Positions 23,413 to 34,962 of a stretch of 64,000 bases of DNA are shown here, piece after piece. Positions within the stretch are counted from its first letter, which is position 1; each line of letters opens with the position of its first letter. The notes under the pieces were generated by a model. It was given only the letters and a program-made list of their open reading frames with translations. It had not been told where the DNA came from and searched no databases. The translations under genes were made by a program, and so were the position numbers. This DNA is from Pseudopyrenochaeta lycopersici. Lineage: Eukaryota; Ascomycota; Dothideomycetes; Pleosporales; Pseudopyrenochaetaceae. The stretch spans positions 124,001 through 188,000 of the forward strand of contig NHZP01000006.1 in assembly GCA_003313425.1 (NCBI GenBank). The letters run 5' to 3'.

Positions 23413-24207
23413 ATGGCCGCACTGAAGAGAGACGCCGCCCGCGACGCGAAACCTGGGGATGCCGACTCGTCTCCCCTCGCTCGGGTGATGCGCGAGTTCG
23501 AGGAGCTCGTCGACAGCTTCGAGACGGGCCTGCGCCGCTCGCTCGAGGACGCGCCTCTGCTCGCCGCACCGCGCGACCACATTCGCCGTGAGGCCTGCCG
23601 TCTGGCCATCTCCGACCTGAGCACCAGGTACGCGCGCAAGCACATCCGCCGATCGCTCCACCACGCCGAGTCAGCGGGGAAGCGCCTCGAGGAGCAATTG
23701 CATACCCTGTCGCTCCAGCATGCTCCCCACCACGACGACGACGACCACCTGGCCGCCCTGCACAATGGCTACTTCCGCCTCTACTCCACCGACCTGTTCG
23801 ATCTCCTTGGCCAGCCCACCGACCTGCGCTTCGGCACCCTGCGCTTCCACAAGCACCGCTCCGCCCTCGACCCCGAGCGCTCGCCGCCCAGAGTCTCCCT
23901 CGAACTCGCCCTCAACAGCTCCTACTACGTGGCCGACTCGCGGGAGACGCTGCCCTACCACTCCTTCCGCCTGCCCACCACCCCCTCATTACAGAACCGA
24001 GGCATCTTGAGCCGGAAACCCCAGGACAACGGCGCCTTCCCCGAATTCGATTCCTGGCTGCTCTTCACATTCCTCGGCAACGGCTGTCTAAAGCTCGAGG
24101 TGCCCATTGAGATGTGCGCCGACGTCTACGGCAGCCGGCTACGAGGGCGTGAGAATGAAGAAGTCCTCTTCTGGGGCTTCTTCGTCGACGACGACGACGT
24201 TGAATAG
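23413..24207 (+). CDS. Conserved-looking hypothetical protein
   Basis: A single exon encodes 264 aa from the ATG at 23413. Upstream in-frame codons (to 23170) are Pro/Ser/Thr-rich leader-like sequence, so the later ATG was preferred. The N-terminal half is helical and charged (LARVMREFEELVDSFETGLRR, RREACRLAISDLSTRYARKH). The middle contains LHNGYFRLYSTDLFDLLGQPT. The C-terminal part looks like a beta-rich fold (FDSWLLFTFLGNGCLKLEVP, MCADVYGSR, EEVLFWGFFVDDDD). I do not recognise a family. GC-rich third positions match a well-expressed gene. No targeting signal was seen. Confidence 0.68.
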   Translation: MAALKRDAARDAKPGDADSSPLARVMREFEELVDSFETGLRRSLEDAPLLAAPRDHIRREACRLAISDLSTRYARKHIRRSLHHAESAGKRLEEQLHTLSLQHAPHHDDDDHLAALHNGYFRLYSTDLFDLLGQPTDLRFGTLRFHKHRSALDPERSPPRVSLELALNSSYYVADSRETLPYHSFRLPTTPSLQNRGILSRKPQDNGAFPEFDSWLLFTFLGNGCLKLEVPIEMCADVYGSRLRGRENEEVLFWGFFVDDDDVE

Positions 24208-24740
24208 TACCGCATTGTTCGCTTGCTTGCACTGGAGTTTGGAAATCAGAAGCTAGACTGGGCTTTGGCTTTGGAGTTGGAGTTGGGCGCAACAATGGCA
24301 CGGGCCTGCTCGCCCTCCAACACGAGTGCTTGGGACATGCATTCACGACTTACGAATTTCCTTACTCGTCACATGTTTACCACCTTCGTCTGCCCCATTT
24401 TTGGGCTGCACCCTTACGCTTTTGGACCGACCTTCCTTCACATCTATACCTTTTTTTCCCTGTACACTTGGGCGGCATTTTGCATAGCATTTTATCACTT
24501 GATTCTTCAAAAGGTGGAAAGCAGAGAGCTAGATGGTAGATGGGCATCATCCATACGCGAGACACAGCATGGGAGCCGTTTCAAACGCAGATAATGGTAG
24601 AAACAAGGGAACGAATTAGATCCAATGGGGAAAAGTTCTACCGAGATTTTGCCGTCTTCAAACATTCTCTCCTCCACACATGTGTCTGTGAAAAAGTGCA
24701 CCTTTGACCCTCAACACAACACCTCGCTGCAAATCATCAA
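24208..24740. other. Intergenic, 3' flank and next promoter
   Basis: A plus-strand open frame runs 24223-24594 but looks like untranslated sequence (mixed hydrophobic composition, no domain). I make no gene call. Confidence 0.45.
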
Positions 24741-25507
24741 ATGTCTCCTGCACTGACGGCAGCCGCGCCAGACCCGGCGAAATCGCTGAACATGATCAAC
24801 TCCGGCTTCAGGCTAGGCGACGAGCATGCGAGTGACAGCGATAGCGACCAATCAGCAGCGAGCGAGCGGAGCATTGCACCAGAGCGCAAAGGCATGCCAA
24901 AATCGCGCAAGAGAAAGGAACGAAAGCAATTTGGCGCTCTCGCTGATGAATTGGGCGATATCATGGGAGCTGCCTTTACAAGTCCGGCTGTTGACGTTGC
25001 TGGTATGTCAGAATACCATGGATAAAGGCAGCAGATTACACGTGATTCGATTGATACTAACGGCACTATAAGGAAAAACGGAGCAACCAGATGGCGACCA
25101 GGAAATGCAAGTCGATGCAGCCTCTTCAGGCAAGAAGATGAGTAAGTGACCTCCCCTTCTACCAATGCAACCCTCATTAACCCCCCACAGACAAACGAAC
25201 GCGTCAGAATCTTGAGAAAATGGAAGCCCGCCGTCTCAAGCGCGAGCAAACCGACATGGCAGCCGCCCAACGCAGTGGTCTCACCTTAGAAGCCTACCGC
25301 GCGCAATTAAAACCGCCCACCGCTCAACCTGTGGCTGTCAAGCCGGGGAAAGTGTCACGCACTCCAAATGCGGCCGAGCGGAGAGGCTTGACGGCGGGTG
25401 AGTACAGAGATGCGAAGAAGAGTCGGACAGAAGCGCGGAGAGCGCGGAAAAAGGAGAAGAGGTTGAAGGGTAGGGTGGAGGAGAGTGAGAGGATGGATGT
25501 GGATTGA
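24741..25507 (+). CDS. Small basic, charged protein, probably nuclear; function unknown
   Basis: Three exons (24741-25002, 25073-25141, 25191-25507) are joined by introns of 70 and 49 nt (GTATGT..TATAAG and GTAAGT..CCACAG) to give 215 aa. The N-terminal half is acidic and Ser-rich (HASDSDSDQSAASERS), followed by a basic block (KGMPKSRKRKERKQ) and a short helix (FGALADELGDIMGAAF). Exon 3 encodes two similar short units, AAAQRSGLTLEAYRAQ and NAAERRGLTAGEYRDA, that look like an internal duplication. A Lys/Arg-rich tail (RRARKKEKRLKGR) follows. Composition resembles small nucleolar or ribosome-assembly proteins, but I cannot place it in a family. Both introns join frames cleanly. Confidence 0.75.
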
Positions 25508-27059
25508 TGGGTTGGAAATGTAACGATGATTTTGATGAATGTATATATCTCTGATGAAGCAACCAAGTAGTTGCCCAAGCATCGTTCGACAGCAGGTGTA
25601 GGGCAGTCATAGAGCCCTGGTGTTTGGATGTTTCTCGGAGGCTGGCAAGAGCGTAGTGGGCAAATTACCTGTAACAGGAAGGTACAGAGAACGCCACAAG
25701 CGGGCTTCTAGAGTATTTGACGCGAAAATGCTCTTTCCATCTTCGGATGCCCAGTATTATGGACCGTGGTTGACATATGCCAACACAACGTTCTGTCTAC
25801 AAAGTCCTCAGCTCACAAAGACCTTTCTCTCCTTACTGCAACTTTCTTCTCGAAAAGACAGCAAACATTCCAAACACGAAACCCGTGTATTCTACCAGTG
25901 TCTTTTCGAACGCATCCCTCCAATTCCTGCTATACGCTGGAATTAATATCGACGTCCACAACGGCGATCGGACCATTTCTCGTCAAACAATCTCTCCACA
26001 CCCAAGCGAAGACACAATTGGAATACCAGGTTTGCTGAATTCACCCGAGAGCCTGGGGTTCTGTGGTCTATAGGCTGAAATCGCAAATATGATTCTTCAG
26101 AGATGGGTGGACAATGATCAGAACTTGGAGCCTTGAGATCTTGGCTATGGTCAGGCCAGCAAGCGCTTAGGAGCCAGGGCATCAAGGAGTCAACTAGGCC
26201 AGGCATTCTTGATCCGGAATCCGACGACTTGCGATTTTCACGCTCGGCGGCGGAGTGGACCTTGGATACTCTAAGTACATCTTGGGAGTATCTTGATGGA
26301 CTTGACGCGTGTGTAATGACGCTGCCATCTCTTGCATATTCGTTCCCTCTCCATAATATGCCGTTGTCACACAAGACCAGTGCGTCGCAGTCATTTGCAA
26401 GCGAGTATATAATTTCTGCAGAGAAAAACTGCTTTTGTCAGGCTACCATTGCCAACCGAGCTTGCATCCAAGCACAAGTTTAATCCAACAGATATTCTTA
26501 TATCGGCCCTTACAATCTAAATTCCAATGTTCAGTCTCTACTATTTTACATTCTTTTCCTACCCAAGCGATACTACATAAATTTAGCTAAACAAGGTCGG
26601 CGCAGACGGCCAAAACAAGTAAACAATGGATGGATGTTGTAACCTTATGATTCATTCTATGCGTGCACGCTTTTTGACGCCACGAACTGCACGGAGAATC
26701 ACAAGAACATCGTTTCACTCGATGGTGGGTCACTTTGTGGTTTAGGACAACTATCCATCTTGGGTCGAGCCAGTCAAAGAGTGATTTGACTTTGCTGTAT
26801 ATGTGTTGATGAGGTGGCTTGTGAGGAAAGAATTCATGGGGCAATTTCATTTGGCTTACAAGGATACTGCGATAGTTGGAGATGGTGAGAGAACGATCCC
26901 TATGTGGGGACATGTGTTTCTGATTTGATCACCTATTCTTGAACCAAGTCTAATTATATTTCTATAAACTGATCAGACAAAGCAACCTGAAGGACAAGAT
27001 CATTTCATCGGTTCGGAATCGTGCGTTATGAACGCTACATCAGTCATGCCACTGCATCA
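25508..27059. other. 1.6-kb region without a supported gene
   Basis: Open frames of about 110-140 codons exist on both strands (minus 25943-26374 and plus 26133-26483) but overlap and lack domains. The right edge is the 3' flank of the monooxygenase. Confidence 0.45.
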
Positions 27060-28902
27060 TCACTTCTTCTGCTTCGCTAGAAAGAGTTTCCAGGCCTTGC
27101 CCAGATCCTCTGGCCTCCTCACGCCCCACGTTCCCTTCGCTCTCCACGGTCCCTCTACCCCTAGCTCCTTCAACAGCACATCTGTGTACGACATTGCATC
27201 GAATCCAGCAAAGTTCCCTAGTTGTCCAATCGAGAGGTACCTTCGCTTGCTCCACACCACTTGTCTCGCAACTTCTAGTTCCTGCTCCCCAGCCGGTGGC
27301 AGTCGCAAGTCAGGCGAGTTAGAAAGATATGCTACGGCCCATATTGCCTGCACCTCTGCATTCATAATCATATTGCCGCTGAGGAAGAAGTTTATGAAGA
27401 CGATGCTGCGAGAGGCATCTCCAAGGGGTGATATTCCGTGGTATAAACGGTATGGGGTTGTGTGGGCCTTCTTAAGGTCGTGCTTTGGTGGATTGGCGAG
27501 CATTGGAAAGTTCTCAAAGAGCTGCTTCTCTGCTTCGGATTCAAACGAGTTCCACTTCATTGTCTTTGCTGGGGCATCGAGACTGGGTTGATGGGGAAGG
27601 CCTAGCTCGGCTTTCAGCTTGTCGGAGAAGAAGGTTAGACTGGAGGTCCAGCCAGTGCCGAGAAGAAGTGCATCGCAAGCGATCTCGGTATTATTATTTA
27701 GATGAAGGGTATGGTGGCTCATCGAAGTGATATGGGCGCGATGTACAATGACTCTTGAAGCGAGCACATCCCAGAAGTCCTTGTGATGCAGCGCACCCCC
27801 AGGACTGTTCTGCCAAAAAATTCCAGGGTTAAAATCTAGTTTGTCAAAGCCACGCTCCTGGCATTCTTTTCCCCTCGTAAAGTAGCCAGCTCGTTTCTTT
27901 GCTTCTGCGTCAACCTTGCCAAAGATCCAGGATATCAGCCATATCCCTAGCCACGTTCGATGCAGAAACCACACCCACCAGCCATCCTCAAGGAAAATGC
28001 TCGGTTGTAGTAACCCCATTGCACCTGTATTTGCGGCCTCAATAGTATTCTTATATGGAGATGGAAGATCGATTGGCGCAAAGAAACCAGGTCCGGTGCC
28101 ATCTTCACGGATGATCCAGTGTACAGTTGTGTCGGGTGGAAGGGATTTGATGCAAGTGTACAACATGTCAGCTGAAGACTTGCCCGCGCCGAGAACAGCA
28201 ATATGTTTGATGTTCGGTGTAGAGGCGATTTCAGACTCGCCAAAATTGGTGGAATGGATGATTGGTGCATCGAAGTGGGGTTGCCCTTTGAAGTCTGGGA
28301 TATTAGGCGTCGAGAACTCGCCCGTCGCGACGATCAGCTTCAGTGCCGTGAAAAGCTTTACATTCACTGTGCCTGTCTTGACGTCGACACGTGCTTCGCT
28401 ATCTCGGGTGGTCAATGTCCGCGTATCTTCATGCCCGGTCAAATCACGACAAAGCAGATGCCACTGGTTGTTATCTTTGCCCTTGTTTCTCGTAATGTTG
28501 ACTAGTTCAGCCCGCCTGAGCCTGTCGCGCAAGCTTTTCCCCTCATGAACCATCTTCTCAGCAAATTCTTGTAGGTAGTCGCTCATACATTTCGCTTTGA
28601 AACAATCGCCAATGCGCTCCTCCTTTGGTGGCTCTCGCATCTTCAAGTCCGAGAATTCAGCGAGTCCCGTCACGAACTGGCTGTAAAAACCCGGGTAGAT
28701 TCGATCTCGGCTCCAGACACCACCAACGTGTATATTACGATCCAGAATTACCAGTGAGGCTGTTGGATGCAAAGCCAGATAGCGGTGCGCCGTGATGAGA
28801 CCCGCGAAACCTGAGAGTATTAGCGTTTACGATAACGAAGCATTTGATGCGACAACCTGCGCCTATCACGACAACATCATGATCCTCCTGCTGCGAGAAC
28901 AT
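27060..28902 (-). CDS. FAD-dependent flavin-containing monooxygenase
   Basis: Minus strand, exons 28902-28857 and 28810-27060, joined by a 46-nt intron (GTTGTC..CTCAG) to give 598 aa. The intron cuts the FAD-binding loop: joining gives VVVIGAGFAG, a GxGxxG Rossmann motif at residues 14-19. A second nucleotide-binding motif, VLGAGKSSAD, lies at about 221-230. An FMO-type signature FKGQPHFDAPIIHSTNF lies at about 189-205, and an ATG-like motif (IVATGEF) precedes it. This arrangement fits class B monooxygenases using NADPH and O2. It may carry a C-terminal membrane-associated part (WWVWFLHRTWLGIWLISWIF, about 294-313). The substrate is unknown and no pathway partner is adjacent. The donor GTTGTC is atypical, but the restored motif is strong support. 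Confidence 0.88.
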
Positions 28903-31049
28903 GGTTATGAGAACTTGAGAGAAATTGAGATGTGTCAAGCCGAGTGTTTCTGTCGGGCAATAACAGGTGGGTGTCCTCATACATGTGCGCGGAATTTAGC
29001 GCTTACGCTGGCCTATGTGGCACAATAATACATTTCCCGAGCAAAACGAAGCCCATCTCGCGGTTACTTCAGCCCTTCATTATCTTCTCTAAGTTATTCC
29101 ACTAGTCCCCGGACCATGCAAAAAAATCTCCAGAATCTGAAAAACAGACTCTTGCAATCATAGCAACTTAGTACGGATTCTCAGCAGATATCTAGCGGAA
29201 GTAAGTTGCCACACCAACCAAAGATCACTTCCACTTGACTAGCGTTACCTGTAAATAGGCAGCCGCTTCATTTCCAGCCTGTTTCTCTGTCGTCAGTAAC
29301 ATTAATTGCTTTTTAACGCCTTCTGTCCAGTTCAAAGCAATAACAGATATATAGCAGCTATCCAAGGAAAGAAGCTTTCGAAGCCTTCTAAGACTATTAG
29401 ACTGTACTGCCTGCTAACTAGAGGAGTGAAACACGTCGACGTGGCTCACCAGTCACTGGTGAATGGTTGTTGACAAGGCTATGTCGAGGGCTGTGGCCGT
29501 GCAGCAGGGGCCAATCTTAGCGTCCCAAGGTCTGCCCTGAGCTCAGGATGCTGTCGCGGATTAGGTTATTTTTGCTGGTTTGACCCACATCTAGGCCACC
29601 TACTAGACTTCTAGCTGGTTGTATTAGCGCATACGCTTCATACAACATGTATAGAGAATAGCTCTTCAAGTCGTAATTTTAGCTGATTGTAGAAGCCATG
29701 GAATCGCACTGTCAAAGCCTTAAGTAATTTCTACACGTTAAATAAAGAATAGCCGCTTGTCCTAGGAACCATTTCGAGCTCGAACCCATAGATACGGAAT
29801 TGTCGAAACGAGAAGCTTTTGTACAAGCTCGACGCACCTTGAGTCTTATTTACTCAATGTACTGGCGATCGAGACATCGCATGCGCAATTGACACGTACA
29901 TTCCGTGCATTTCGAAATAGACGTACTCGCAAGATTGGTCTTGACAAGCATGGTGATTCGGGCACCGCAAGCAGCGCCTCGATGAAGTGACCCTGTGGCA
30001 CAATCGGCATCTTATTTCACAATGGATCCCCAAATTTTAATGCCGGATCGTATGGTCACTATTGTCCATTCTATATCTCTTCAGCATGTGAAATTGAAGA
30101 GGAATTCTTTATACGTATCTGATGGATCCACCATCGTTCGTGTGCTTTAAAAGTCATTCAATCGCCGAATTATACAACGACGAAGGGCTGGGTATTCCTA
30201 ACATGGATAAATTATCGAAGTTAGAGTCAGGCCGCGAAATCTCAAAGAGACCACGCAATTCCTAGTGAAGAGTCGATGCGAAAGGACAGTTGGAAAACAT
30301 GGCCAAAGCCTAGTTTGATTCTATCTTCGAGAATCATTATAAAGGAAGTATACCCTGCAACATCAATCCTTCATCTACCATTTGGAGTGCAACAACCGTT
30401 GATATGGTGCGACATAACTATAAATCTCCTTTCACACGTGCGAGGACGCCTAGCCACCCCCTCGGCACGACGATAGGGCGCCTTAAACAGATTTTGTATA
30501 TCTTTGCGCACCGACAATATTTGTATGGGAAATCATCAAGAAAGGTTCAATGCTCCTACAGAATTTCCTGTTCGAGGATGCTCCTCGTGCTTCGTGGTCC
30601 GAGCGTGAATAGGGTCTAGCTGGAATCCTCCGGTCTAATTTAATATTGAATCCCCCAAAATCTCTGTTCCACGGAATCCATCCAACTAGATGCACCAGGT
30701 CAGGCCGGATAGCCGTTTCGGGCTTCCAGGCCCTTTCGGTCTCCCAATAGCGGCTGTCCTATGCTCAGAGCAACCACGATGCATGGGGGTGATCTCAAGA
30801 TATCTATCAATAGACCCACACTCGTCTGCTATGGGATAAGATATTATAACAATCGTTCATCCTTTGCAATTCAATTCCTCGTATTGAGCATCAAACACTG
30901 AATAGTGCGTTAGATGGATCTTTAATTTAGATGATGGAGACACTTCATGATTTCGGAATAGGTCCAGTCGACTGTATTGTTTCTTATAAGAGCTCGCCCA
31001 TAGTATGGAGCAGATTTCGAACACCAGTCTTCTCCTCAATCATTCAAGC
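28903..31049. other. Gene-poor divergent region between the monooxygenase and GH71 locus
   Basis: No open frame above 75 codons was found that I can support. Many stops occur in all frames. Three perfect palindromes cluster at 29432-29547 (listed separately). No terminal repeats or transposase motifs were recognised, though decayed repeat sequence is possible. Confidence 0.45.
29432..29547. repeat. Cluster of three short perfect palindromes
   Basis: CACGTCGACGTG (29432-29443), TCACCAGT-C-ACTGGTGA (29446-29462) and CCTGAGCTCAGG (29536-29547) lie within about 115 bases, the first two only two bases apart. They could be dimeric transcription-factor sites for a flanking divergent gene, or remnants of a mobile element. 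This is read directly from sequence; the function is inferred. Confidence 0.5.
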
Positions 31050-33160
31050 ATGCGTTTCCTTGTGGCGGTGGCAACCGTCATAGCGACTATCTCGACATGC
31101 TGTGTGCAGGCGGCGACACCGCGAGGTGTATTCGCCCACTTCATGGTAAGTATATCTTTCACCCTCAGCAAAGGACATGGTTGAACCTTTCAGGTCGGCA
31201 ACACGAAATCCTTCACTGCTCAAGATTGGGCCAACAACATTGCAAAAGCTTCCTCGGCTCATATAGACGGCTTTGCACTGAATATGGCTGCTGACTGGGA
31301 GTACAACGACGATGCACTCGCTCTCGCCTTTCCTGAAGCTGCCGCTCGTAATTTCAAGCTAATTTTCTCCTTTGACTACGCTGGAGGTGGTGCCTGGTCC
31401 AAATATACCGTTGCGAGCATGATCAAAAAATGGGGCAACCACGCTGTTTACTGGAATCATGACGGCAAGCCCCTTGTGTCTACTTTTGAAGGTCCGGAAA
31501 ACGCAGAAGACTAGCACGAGATTAAGAGCGAGACTGGTTGTTTTTTCATGCCGGATTGGTCTTCACTGGATGCCGGGCCTGCAGTAGCGCTCGCTGGTGG
31601 TGTTGCCGATGGTCTTTTCAGTTGGGCCGCGTGGCCTTGGGCGTCGAGGCCTATGGACACCTATTTGGATCACTCTTACAAGTCGGCTCTGAGTGGAAAG
31701 CCATATATGATGCCAGTTTCTCCGTGGTTTTTTACAAACTTACCTGGATACAACAAGAACTGGATGCGGAATGGAGGTAATCTCTGGTACGAGCGTTGGC
31801 AGCAAACCTTGGACATCAAGCCCGATTATGTTCAAATCATCTCGTGGAACGATTTCGGCGAATCCCACCACATTGGACCACTGGATGACAAGCAATATGA
31901 AGCATTCACGGTTGGAGAAGCCCCATACAACTATGCTAAGAGCTACAGCCATGAGGGCTGGTTGCTTCATTTGCCCTTTATGATTGACACTTACAAAAAC
32001 AAAGATTCAAGTTTTGATAAGGAGAGTGCGGTTGTAGTTCATTAAGCGACCTGGTTAGAGACATGCAATGCCGGCGGAACAACAGGCAATACTGCCAGCC
32101 AACTTCAAATGGAATTCCCGCCTGAAGGCATGTCGTTCGACAACCTCTATATCGCAGCTTTATTTTCTGCACCTGCAGATATCATCGTCACTCATGGAGA
32201 AGGCGGCCCGACCACTGTCATTAAAGCTGATGAATGGGATATTGCGCCTGACGGTGGTGTTGGTCTATTCTACACCACTGTTCCCATCAAAAGACATGGT
32301 GCCCAGAACGTCCTTCTTCAAGGAATAACAGTAGGACCAAAATCGCAGACCGTAACGCTTCAACAATCTGTAGAATCATTCGTCGATGGCGCATGCAACT
32401 ATTTACTTCCGGCCAATTGGAACGCAAAAATGGCCTGGAAATCGTGGGACCCATGGCAGCGTAAAAGCTACAAACATCAAGTCGCTCTCAAGGACAGGGT
32501 TTGCATTCAGGGTTGGGGTCATGACAACTTTAATAGTCTCTGTTCGTACACTTGCAAATACGCTTACTGCCCAGACTCCTGTGTTTGCACGAACGTAAGC
32601 TCTCTCTCTTTATCTTGCTTTCTATTAAAATACTAATGGAGGATTGGCAGATGGGAGCTAAGAAAGAAGAACCGAAGCCGGCCTACGAAGTTGGCTACCC
32701 AAAGAATGGCGACGCAAACTACGAAGGTCTCTGTAAATTTGCTGTCAACCTTTGGGGTTTAAAGACTTTCAGCCGGGATTGCACAGGCACTAGACAACCA
32801 GCATATATTCCCGCTTCATCGCCTTTTCTTCCGCCGGCTTGCACAGGCGGCACAGGATCTGGCGCCAACCAAGGACTATGTCAGTATGGCTGCGACTTTG
32901 GCTTCTGTCCAATGAACGTTTGCACATGCACTAAGTATGGAGCGCTCAACCTGCCTCCTGCGATAGTGAAACCCATGGACTGGAAGGTGTTTAGGGATCT
33001 GAACGACTCCGGCCTTTGCCACCTTGCATGCATACGCGGCTATTGTCCTGACCATTGCGCAGCCAAAATACCAGCTTCGGGTGGCAATGGAGGCATTATT
33101 TGCCCCCGAGCAGACGAGGAATGTATAAAACCAAAACAAGAAGTGATAGATGCCGCAATA
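31050..33160 (+). pseudogene. GH71 alpha-1,3-glucanase (mutanase) with Cys-rich tail, interrupted by two stops
   Basis: Exon 1 is 31050-31145 (signal peptide MRFLVAVATVIATISTCCVQA, then TPRGVFAHFM). A 48-nt intron leads to exon 2 (31194-32594), and a further intron (GTAAGC..TGGCAG) leads to exon 3 from 32651. The reading gives a GH71 catalytic domain: HIDGFALNMAADWEYND, LIFSFDYAGGG, STFEGPENAED, CFFMPDWSSLD, DGLFSWAAWP, YVQIISWNDFGESHHIGP. GH71 enzymes hydrolyse alpha-1,3-glucan of fungal walls. A C-terminal region with repeated Cys-rich units (GLCQYGCDFGFCPMNVCTCT) follows, as in many fungal homologues. Frame 0 is broken by TAG at 31512-31514 and TAA at 32043-32045, with coding similarity continuing in the same frame after each. 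The product would be truncated at about residue 138. Sequencing error is the alternative. Confidence 0.8.
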
Positions 33161-33169
33161 TCCACATAT

Positions 33170-34129
33170 CCGCATATCCTCGTGTCGACTGGAAGAAAAC
33201 GGCTGAGTCATGCAAAGAGCCGAGCTTCTCCAGCGTCGTCGCAACGCATGGGAGAGCAATCGAGGTAATGCGTTTCACTGGAGCCTCTCTCCTAGACACT
33301 TTCAGAACAACAGGCTTCAATCGGTACTTTGTTGCAAGTACCCTCTGGGACGGCACAGATGCTTGGGTGGCGCAGTCGAAAAAGTATGAAGCTGTACTCG
33401 ACTGGGCAGCAGGAACACCGTCAGTGAATGCAAAGCAGAGTGACAAGATAACGTACTATTGCAACGACCCAAGCTGGGCGAGAAGTGGCGAGAAATGCTA
33501 TGTCGGGAAGTAAGTGTTCCATGTCCAAGCTTTGCCATGATATCTTAGGCTTACAATCTGCGACAGCCCTGCGAAGACGTTTCTTCTCCCAACCGCCAAT
33601 CCGGAATGCCCAAACTGCATGCAAATCACCTTGTGTCCTTTCTACTTCTTGAATGTATCAGGCATCGACACGATCACCCAAAAAAAAGCGAAGAGTCGAA
33701 GAGCTTACGTACAGCAAGGGTACAGAAACAGTAAACATTACATCTCGGGAGCACACGCTCATCCACGAATGGTTGTAAGTGCTCACAAGACAGTCGTGTT
33801 CCCATTTCTGCGTCTTCGTAACGCTTACTCATATTAGCCACAACAAACTTAACGACGCACAACCTTCAGTTCGTTGGACCGTTGGTGACCTAAAGAAACC
33901 AATCATTGGTGTAGGCTACCAGGATATGTATGGACCTGGCATAACCTCCCGATGGGCCTGGCAGAAGATGGGACAAGGTATAGATGGCGATATTGAGATG
34001 GAAACGATGAATAACGCCGATAATTGGGCTTGGATGTTTTCATATAATTGGTATGAAAGGGCTTGGGGATGGACTGATGATGGTCGCTGGAGGTCAGGGT
34101 GGAAGAGAAGCATACGATGGTGGGCCTAG
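33170..34129 (+). pseudogene. HExxH (zincin-type) metalloprotease-like region, frameshifted
   Basis: This lies directly downstream of the GH71 Cys-rich part. Exon pieces are about 33170-33509, 33567-33774 and 33838-34129, with introns GTAAGT..GACAG and GTAAGT..ATTAG. Splicing the last intron creates LIHEWFH, a canonical HExxH zinc site. The preceding exons read WDGTDAWVAQSKKYEAVLDW, CNDPSW, CPNCMQITLCPFYF, and the tail is Trp-rich (DNWAWMFSYNWYERAWGW). An 8-A run at 33680-33687 shifts the frame by one; seven A would keep the whole region open. No signal peptide or good start is visible, so the region may be the C-terminal domain of the GH71 reading or a separate gene that lost its 5' end. The frame change from the GH71 part near 33150-33200 is not resolved. 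Confidence 0.5.
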
Positions 34130-34962
34130 AGATATAGTCCCAAGTTCCCAGGACGCCAGATGTATTTTTTTTGTATATCATTCACTTGAAGAGATTTCAT
34201 AGATTTCATTGAATATACCAAATGTATAAAAGTAATAACGTGCATTGTAAAATTTATACATTGGCATTGCTAACCTGAACATGAAAATTTAATAGGCTTC
34301 AACCTTCTAAAGCGAAGTAATTACCAGTGACCGCTAACCAATTCAAGCTATATACGCTACTAGAAGCCGCATTGAGGTTTTTAGGACTGAGTGTTGATTG
34401 TGTGTCTATACTACGCGTGAGTGGGCCCTAAGCAGCCTGGTAGCAATGTTGGCCATTATAATATCGAGAACACTTTGTAAGGATCAATGGCAAGGATAAT
34501 CTGTATTGCATTAGCTAAAAAGAAGTAGATTCACGACTTGTCCAAAATATATTCATTCAGCACGCAAGGACATACAGAACAGAGGCGTAGCAGGTGTGGC
34601 CGGAGTTTGGAGTTAAGCTAGGCGAGGACGCGTTCTCACGTGCAACCGCTATCAACACCTTCAAGATCGTGTTGTCACCAAAGAGAGGCTCTGATAAGGC
34701 AAATATTGGTCAACAGAATGTTTGTGCTGATACTGCGGATGACATGTTGAGTGCTTCTCACTCACGGCTCAGGGGATTGTCGTGTTGCCCAGGCTGTCGG
34801 TGAAGTGAAGTGTTCGCCAAGACATGATTCGGCGGAGCTTGGTTCCACAGCCGCGAGCTCCACTTGGAAACTTTCTGCACGTCTCCGCGACACGTCCAGC
34901 GCGCCGCGACACGCTATGCTCAAGAGCTTCCTTGTGCATCTTGCCGCGAGACATCCTCGGAG
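34130..34962. other. Intergenic, AT-rich, Net1-like promoter at right
   Basis: No supported gene. The first half is AT-rich with many stops; the second half becomes GC-rich toward the start of the next gene at 34963. Confidence 0.5.

Noticed and set aside
24223..24594. 123-codon plus-strand frame after the hypothetical gene
   Set aside because: It has mixed composition in a 3' flank and no domain or splice support.
29770..29810. T-loop-like GGTTCGAGCTC on the minus strand
   Set aside because: No matching acceptor stem or anticodon arm was found, so it is not a tRNA.
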